Shown: piece after piece, positions 18,206 through 23,248 of the stretch
Position numbering within the stretch: the stretch's first letter is position 1
How the letters are laid out: each line of letters begins with the position of its first letter
Source of the DNA: Gracilariopsis chorda
Lineage: Eukaryota > Rhodophyta > Florideophyceae > Gracilariales > Gracilariaceae
Reading direction: 5' to 3'
Assembly: GCA_003194525.1 (NCBI GenBank)
Contig: NBIV01000992.1
Coordinates: 1-23,248 of the forward strand
DNA length: 23,248 nt
Position numbers and translations under genes: made by a program
The notes under the pieces: model-generated
Told to the model about the DNA's origin: nothing
Database searches by the model: none
Seen by the model: the letters and a program-made list of their open reading frames with translations, nothing else

Positions 18206-18415
18206 TAGAGCAGGTCCCAAGAACAGCCCTCCGATATATCAAACTTTGGTTCCAAGTGTGTTGCAAAGCACGCGGGTTATGAAAACAAAAGGGAAGAAAC
18301 AACGGGAGGAAGAAGAAACAAGAAAATAAAACAAGGAAGGTTGTCAGCCTTAGTCGACCAGTTTACTCGACAGCAGGCAAAGCCAATCTACATATACCCT
18401 ACCGCACACACTTCA

Positions 18416-18440
18416 CCGTCGTCGCGGCAAGCGACGGCGG
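18416..18440 (-). repeat. GC-rich inverted repeat in B3 LTR
   Basis: Arms 18416-18425 and 18431-18440 (CCGTCGTCGC / GCGACGGCGG) pair at 9 of 10 positions around a 5-nt loop. In sense direction it lies just upstream of the TATA-like site, where other LTRs have the proximal block. Confidence 0.65.
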
Positions 18441-18772
18441 TGGTTGCACCATTACACTACACGTTATTCGTGTGTGCAGCTGTACACGAAAAGCGCACAC
18501 AATCTAGAGGGTCACAATTTCAAATAACTAAATCAATCAATGCGGCAAATCTATTACCAGTCCCTTGATCTGGAACCAGCTCTAAAAAATCAACAATTAC
18601 CATCCTTGCACTCCAACCCCTCTGCGCAGCCAGCAAACGCACATTGTCCCAAATCACCCAATACAGCTCCCATTCGCATCTTCGGCATTGCAGCACAACC
18701 GTCTACTGCGCGCACACTTGGACCAACCACATTGCTCCACTTGTGCATATCCGCAATCCAGTACCGTACACT

Positions 18773-18873
18773 CCATAACACTTGTACGGTATACAATGCA
18801 CATAGCATTTTGCAGTAGCCAATCACATTGCCGTTTCACGTTGGGTTTGAGCAGAGGCGCATATGCGCTTTTG
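18773..18873 (-). promoter_or_regulatory. Distal U3 block of B3 LTR
   Basis: Sense CAAAAGCGCATATGCGCC, AACCCAACGTGAAACGG, TGATTGGCTACTGCAAA and GTACAAGTGTTATGG. The 12-bp palindrome is perfect, as in family A. This block is kept although most of the rest of the LTR differs. Confidence 0.6.
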
Positions 18874-19044
18874 GAGCGAGGGGCTCCAAAAGTGCCCATC
18901 GTCCCCTGAAGGTTTGGTTTTGGACCAAGCTGACACCTGCTGTGGGTTTGGCCAGGCACTCGACCACTTGTAGAGTTCAACACTTCAACAAAGTGTTGCT
19001 TTACGATGTCCCAGGACTACCAGGCACTCGACTATGTGGTAACG

Positions 19045-22000
19045 TCAACACTCCTCCTTGAGTTCCTGGGTCAGACCAACTCTATCCATGACCAATTGCG
19101 TCATAGCAGGACTAAGTGGCTTAGTGAGTATGTCAGATTCATTGTCCTCACTTGCCACATAGTCCACGCTTATCACCTTGCTTTTGACCAAGTCCTGGAT
19201 AAAGTGTATCTTCACGTCAATGTGTTTGGCACGTCCAGAGGGGCACCGCTCACCAATGGCCCACTCAATCGCACATTGATTATCTGAGCGTAGTGGAGTT
19301 CTGTCATTAACCGGTATCCCAGATTCCTCAAGTACTCGAGATATCCACATTAGCTCCTGACTTGCCATCACCAATGCGTAGTACTCAGACTCGGCTGTAG
19401 ACAATGCCACTGACGCCTGCTTACGGGCACCGTAGAAACAAACACATGACCCAAGTTTGATCATAAAGCCAGACAAAGACTTGCGATCCGTGGTGTGGCC
19501 TGCGTAATCATAGTCCACATAACCATTCAGCAGCAGGTTCCCACGGTGATAAACAAGTCCATGGTGAGTAGTGCCACGTAAATACCTTAGCACGCGCTTC
19601 ACCGCTCGATGACAATACCGAGTTGGTGCTTTCTGAAAGCGTGCTAGGATAAGTACAGGTGCCAATATGTCCAAACGCGTGCGTAATGCCAGGTACAGCA
19701 GAGACCCGATCATCTGCTGATACAACTGGACTTCAAATTGGGACTCGTCCTCCTCCGCATCAAGCAAGGAAAAGAAGGATTCCACCATTGGGCTTCGTGC
19801 AGGCTTGCTACATTCCAGTCCAAACCGACGTAACATTCCACTGACATACAACGGCTGTGCTAGTTTCACACCTAACAAATGGCCATTGGAGTCCATGTTC
19901 CAGCTTAATTCAACACCAAGATACATTCTGACACGAGTCTCAACACGTAGGTCATACAGTGACTTGAGCTCCTCCACTATGTGGGAAACGTTGTTCAGCA
20001 GTTGGCGTAAATATGAGAAGGTCATCTACGTATACCAGGATGTATGCGTAAGTGTTGCCGGCTAGTTTGCGCCTGAAAACACATGGTGCACTGGGTAGTT
20101 CTTCAAAACCTATGCCTGTAATGTCCGTGCTGAACTTCGTATGCCATGCCAGATGAGCCTGCTTAAGCCCGTATATCGCCTTTAGCAGTTTGTAGCATTG
20201 TGACTTGAGACCAGGAATGCCACGCGGTGACATCACCCACACATCTTCTTTGAGTTCACCATTAAGGAAACGCTGTCTTTATGTCAACCTGTGCAACAAA
20301 ACATCTGCATACACAACATCAGGTACAGGAACATGCGAACCAAATTGAACGAAACAACTGGTGCATACGTCTCTAAGTAGTCCTCACCATATGTCTGGTG
20401 GTTGCCCCCAGCCACTATTCGAGCTCTAAATCGGTCAACAGAGTCATCTGCGTCATGTTTTCACCTTCAGTATGACATGCGTTGGTAGTGGCTCGGACTT
20501 TGGTGAGTCATCAGGAATCCATGTAGCCTTGTATTCTAAAGATGCCAACTCTTCATCAATGGCATTTAGCCATTGCTCTCTTTCAGTTGGGGTGGCAGAC
20601 AGTGCTTCCTTTAGTGTGGGATCATCACTCGTGGTCACCTCAACCTCAGATTTGGCAGTGCCAGCCATATGCCACCAGCGTTGTGGTGCACGCCTTGTGC
20701 GACGAGGATACCGTGATTGTGACTCAGAGTTAACATTTTCCTGTTCAATGTCACCTCCATCGTCATTTGACTGCTCTTCATCACTCGAACTGTCCTCGGC
20801 AGTATCAAAGTTTACTGTTGCAGGGTCAACCATAATGTCTGTTGGTGCCTCAGGGTGGTCTATTGTACCATTTTCTGAGTTTGACATGATGTTTTCAACA
20901 TCACCAACAGAGAATTCATCCGAACTGATGCTATCCATATCGTTCTCAGAATGATAAGTACTATCTGATGTGCTTTCGTCATCCATATAGTTGCCGAGAT
21001 ATGGTGCACCAAGGAACCTAGATTCATCAAAAGTGACATGACGGGACCTTACTATTCGAGGAATACCGTCGTCATCAGTAACTAGGACCTCATAAACACC
21101 ATGCTCAAGAGTCTGCAAGTACACTCCCTCAAGTGCACGAGATTCGAACTTGGTGCCGGGTTCATTTTCAATACATATGCGGCACATCCAAATACTCTGA
21201 CATAGTTCAAACAAGCCCTGGTTTCAGTCACTAGCACATACGGTGTTACGCCAGTGGTGGAGTGCGGCACTCTATTGCAAACATAAATAACATGTTTCAG
21301 TGCATATGACCACAAACATTCTGGAAGATTTGCTTGAATGAGCAAAGCTCGGGCAGCTTCACCCATAGTGCGATTGATGCGCTCTGCAATGGCATTATGT
21401 TCTGGGGTATACGGTGGAGAAAACGATACCTCCTGGAGACCATTCTTGGATTCTCTTGCAAGGCAATGTACTCTTCGGCATTGTCAGAGTGCAGCCTTCG
21501 AATAAGCACATGCTCTCCTCCAAGCTGTTTGAGCTTCTGTCTCACACCCAAGAACACTTGTGCAATCTCAGACCTATGCATCATGAACCCAAGTACTGCA
21601 TATCGCGAGTGATCATCCACAAATCCAGATGCATACCGGAATCGATCTGGGAACGATGCACTAATGGACCCATAATGTCTGAGTGCACAATGTCTCCAAC
21701 GTTGTCAGATCTTTCAAACTTGCCCAGAAATGGCAGTTTATGTTGCTTTGCCAAGACGACACGATCGACATATCTCCTCCATGAAGTTGAGTTTTGGGAC
21801 TCCGTCGACATGTTCATGAACCTTTTGTAGGTCATACTCATTCATATGTGCCAGTGTGCGATGCCACAATGTAACTTGTGCTGTCGTCTGTTGCAGAAGC
21901 ATCTTGGATGTATCCCAGTGGTCAATGGGGTTGGGTAGCATGTACAGACGGGAACGATTATGACAGTCCCACGTCCAATGTCAAACCCGTGCTCATGTTG

Positions 22001-23248
22001 TAGGGTTACCTCCTTACCACAGAACCGTGACTGGATACCCTTGTCAGCTAAGCAACCTACAGATACTAGGTTATATCCAAGATTCGGAACTAGCAGCACT
22101 TTCGCCAACCTGAGGTTCACATCCGAGAAGGGTAGTATATGACATCTCTTGTTGCGCGGCATTCACCGTGGTGTTGTCAGCTAGCTCAATTGTCTTCTCT
22201 GGTATGTCAATCAGTGTGTCTGGAACGAACGCAGATACAGAACAGAAGAAATGAGACGTAGCACCACTGTCCGCATAAGTGTCGATGTGACTAATAGCTG
22301 GCGGTACCACTGAAGACTTCTCACTAGCAACACCAGCAATCTCAACTTTGGACGCTCTACTGGATGACTTCCCAGAACGCTTTGGCTTCTCAACTGCGTT
22401 CACCCTCAGCTGGTCCAAGATTGCTTGTGGCAGATGGTTTTCAGGGTTGTCTGGATTCACGTGACATCGGTCTTGGGTATGTCCATGACGGTCGCAGAAG
22501 GTGCAGTGGTACCCGTTTCTGCTTCCAGCAGCATACGCACGACCAGTGGGGTCGTTAACAGTGGTCGAATCTGACGCGTTACCATCATTTTCATTACCAA
22601 TCGATGATCTGCTGTGTCCACTTATTCGGGCACCACCCTTGTACCTGTTCTTTTTGCGATTACGACCTCTACTGGAACTACCTGAACCCATTTGACGAGC
22701 ATTATATTCATCAATCAGGGTTGTCGCCACATAGTCCCATGTCAGTTCAGAGATCTCCTTGGTCCTAAGTGCTGCTGCAGTTGACTCCAAAGAGCAGTTG
22801 GGGTCAATAGAGGCCAGAAGCATAGGAGCCTTGTGAGACTCAGGTATAGCCGCATCCTTGCCCATGCGGTCCAGCTGCGAGAACAGAGAGGCAAACTGGT
22901 CCACATACTCAGACATGTTTTGGCCTTTGTATGACATTCTGAACAGCTGAGTCTGCACAGCTATACGAGACACAGTCCTGTTTGAGTTATATCTCGCATC
23001 AAGTAGTTGAAGCATGCGACCAGGGTCATCATCCACATCCATGACTACACGCAGTGGGGCATCACCAAGTGCACAAATGATGATTGCACATGCCTTTTCG
23101 CGCTTTGCAAGTATACGGGAGGGTGTCTGGGTCGCACTAGAAAAGACGCTTGTGTCATTGTGGCACTAGATGACTCCTCCGAACTGGACATAACCACATT
23201 CAGACACCTTTAATTCAACACGCGGCACGCAGACGGTGTCGCCATAGG
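19045..23248 (-). pseudogene. gag-pol: B3 gag-pol polyprotein, multiply frameshifted, 5' end off window
   Basis: It covers Gag from just after its N-terminus to the Pol stop inside the LTR (19045-19047). Present are MSSSEESSS (about 23190), Gag core, GRGRNRKKNRYKGG, CCHC CTFCDRHGHTQDRC, protease YADSGATSHFF, WHRTLAHMNEYD with CRSCRLG, HSDIMGP, LHSDNAEEY, RT entry RRAPQRWWHMAG, YVDD, RNase H YVDYDYAGH and LSTAESEYYAL. Frame changes lie near 23145, 22154, 21964, 21746, 21659, 21455, 21157, 20459, 20299, 20268 and 19985, mostly single bases in short homopolymers; the window edge adds one near 23243. Those at 21455 and 23243 are shared with B2. The RNase H motif has Ser to Tyr and Asp to His versus B2. 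22071-23042 is open over 323 codons. Confidence 0.85.
19051..19059 (-). other. Polypurine tract of B3 (within coding sequence)
   Basis: Minus-strand AAGGAGGAG directly precedes the LTR and encodes Lys-Glu-Glu at the Pol end, as in B2. Confidence 0.7.

Larger units (their letters stand above)
4773..18258 (-). mobile_element. Copia-type LTR retrotransposon B2, split by A2
   Basis: A nearly complete family B element on the minus strand: 3' LTR 4773-5583, pol 3' half 5578-7376, the inserted A2 (7382-14227), gag to integrase 14228-16711, leader 16712-17488, primer site 17489-17502 and 5' LTR 17503-18258. Its 5' LTR is itself broken at 18258 by B3, so about 55 bp (the counterpart of 5529-5583) should lie beyond the window. 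It sits inside B1: the sequence before 4773 (ending CCTTGTGC) matches B3 around 20690-20700, which continues without interruption. TGTGC (4768-4772) is the expected left target copy; the right copy is not visible. Without A2 the element would be about 6.7 kb. Confidence 0.88.
17503..18258 (-). repeat. B2 5' LTR (756 bp present, interrupted by B3)
   Basis: In sense it ends ATCATCA at 17503, beside the primer site. Upstream it is cut at 18258, where B3 begins. Its 756 bp align without gaps to 4773-5528, with 71 mismatches by my count: 23 of the first 79, about 27 of the next 262, about 21 of the last 415. The missing U3 edge would correspond to 5529-5583. AAGTG (18254-18258) is the expected target duplication of B3. 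Confidence 0.88.
18259..19050 (-). repeat. B3 3' LTR (792 bp)
   Basis: In sense it starts TGTTGACG at 19050 and ends GCAACA at 18259, with 5-bp inverted repeats TGTTG/CAACA. The right boundary is firm (polypurine tract and pol stop). The left is set by the inverted repeat and by where similarity to B2's LTR stops. It keeps the distal block (18773-18873) but lacks the proximal block. The TATA-like GTATATG is at about 18391-18397. Near the U3 edge are an 8-bp perfect hairpin (18978-18998) and a 12-bp direct repeat CAGGCACTCGAC (18953-18964, 19021-19032). Confidence 0.8.
18259..23248 (-). mobile_element. Copia-type LTR retrotransposon B3, 3' LTR plus most of gag-pol
   Basis: A third family B copy, on the minus strand, cut by the right window edge inside the start of gag. 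Its 3' LTR (18259-19050) abuts the B2 5' LTR at AAGTG, which points to insertion into that LTR. Coding sequence is about 90% similar to B2 by eye, but its LTR is much more different, so it is a separate subfamily by LTR. Its 5' LTR, leader and primer site are outside the window. Confidence 0.88.

Noticed and set aside
1..23248. CRISPR arrays, bacterial defence systems, host genes
   Set aside because: No spaced direct repeats, no bacterial signals, and essentially every base is assigned to a retrotransposon part.

Overview
The window is eukaryotic nuclear repeat DNA made entirely of nested Ty1/copia-type LTR retrotransposons. No host gene, rRNA, tRNA or CRISPR array was found. The elements fit many eukaryotic groups. 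The one lineage hint is a primer-binding site matching the anticodon arm of initiator tRNA-Met, a priming mode known from Drosophila copia and yeast Ty5. I cannot name the organism.

Two families are present. Family A lies on the + strand and has 779-bp LTRs (TGTTG...CAACA). A1 (1-4266) is the 3' part of one copy. A2 (7382-14227) is a complete 6846-bp copy with a 5-bp target duplication (CCCCA), LTRs differing at one base, and an open 1341-codon gag-pol, so it is a very recent insertion. Family B lies on the - strand and is clearly different in Gag and Pol. B1 (4267-4772) is a reverse-transcriptase fragment. B2 (4773-18258) is nearly whole but split by A2. B3 (18259-23248) is the 3' LTR plus most of gag-pol of a further copy and runs off the right edge.

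Layout from left to right: A1 gag-pol and 3' LTR; B1; B2 3' LTR; B2 RT/RNase H; the whole of A2; B2 integrase, gag and leader; B2 5' LTR; B3 3' LTR; B3 gag-pol read backwards to the edge. The nesting gives an order: B1 is oldest, A1 and B2 went into B1, and A2 and B3 went into B2.

The main point of interest is that A and B share non-coding control modules although their proteins differ. These are two U3 blocks, the same internal tRNA primer site with its built-in ATG, and a three-hairpin leader domain with compensating base changes. B2's two LTRs differ in a gradient (about 29% to 5%) that does not fit a simple clock. The two B copies also share two reading-frame breaks. Many other single-base indels near the window edges look like consensus errors rather than decay.
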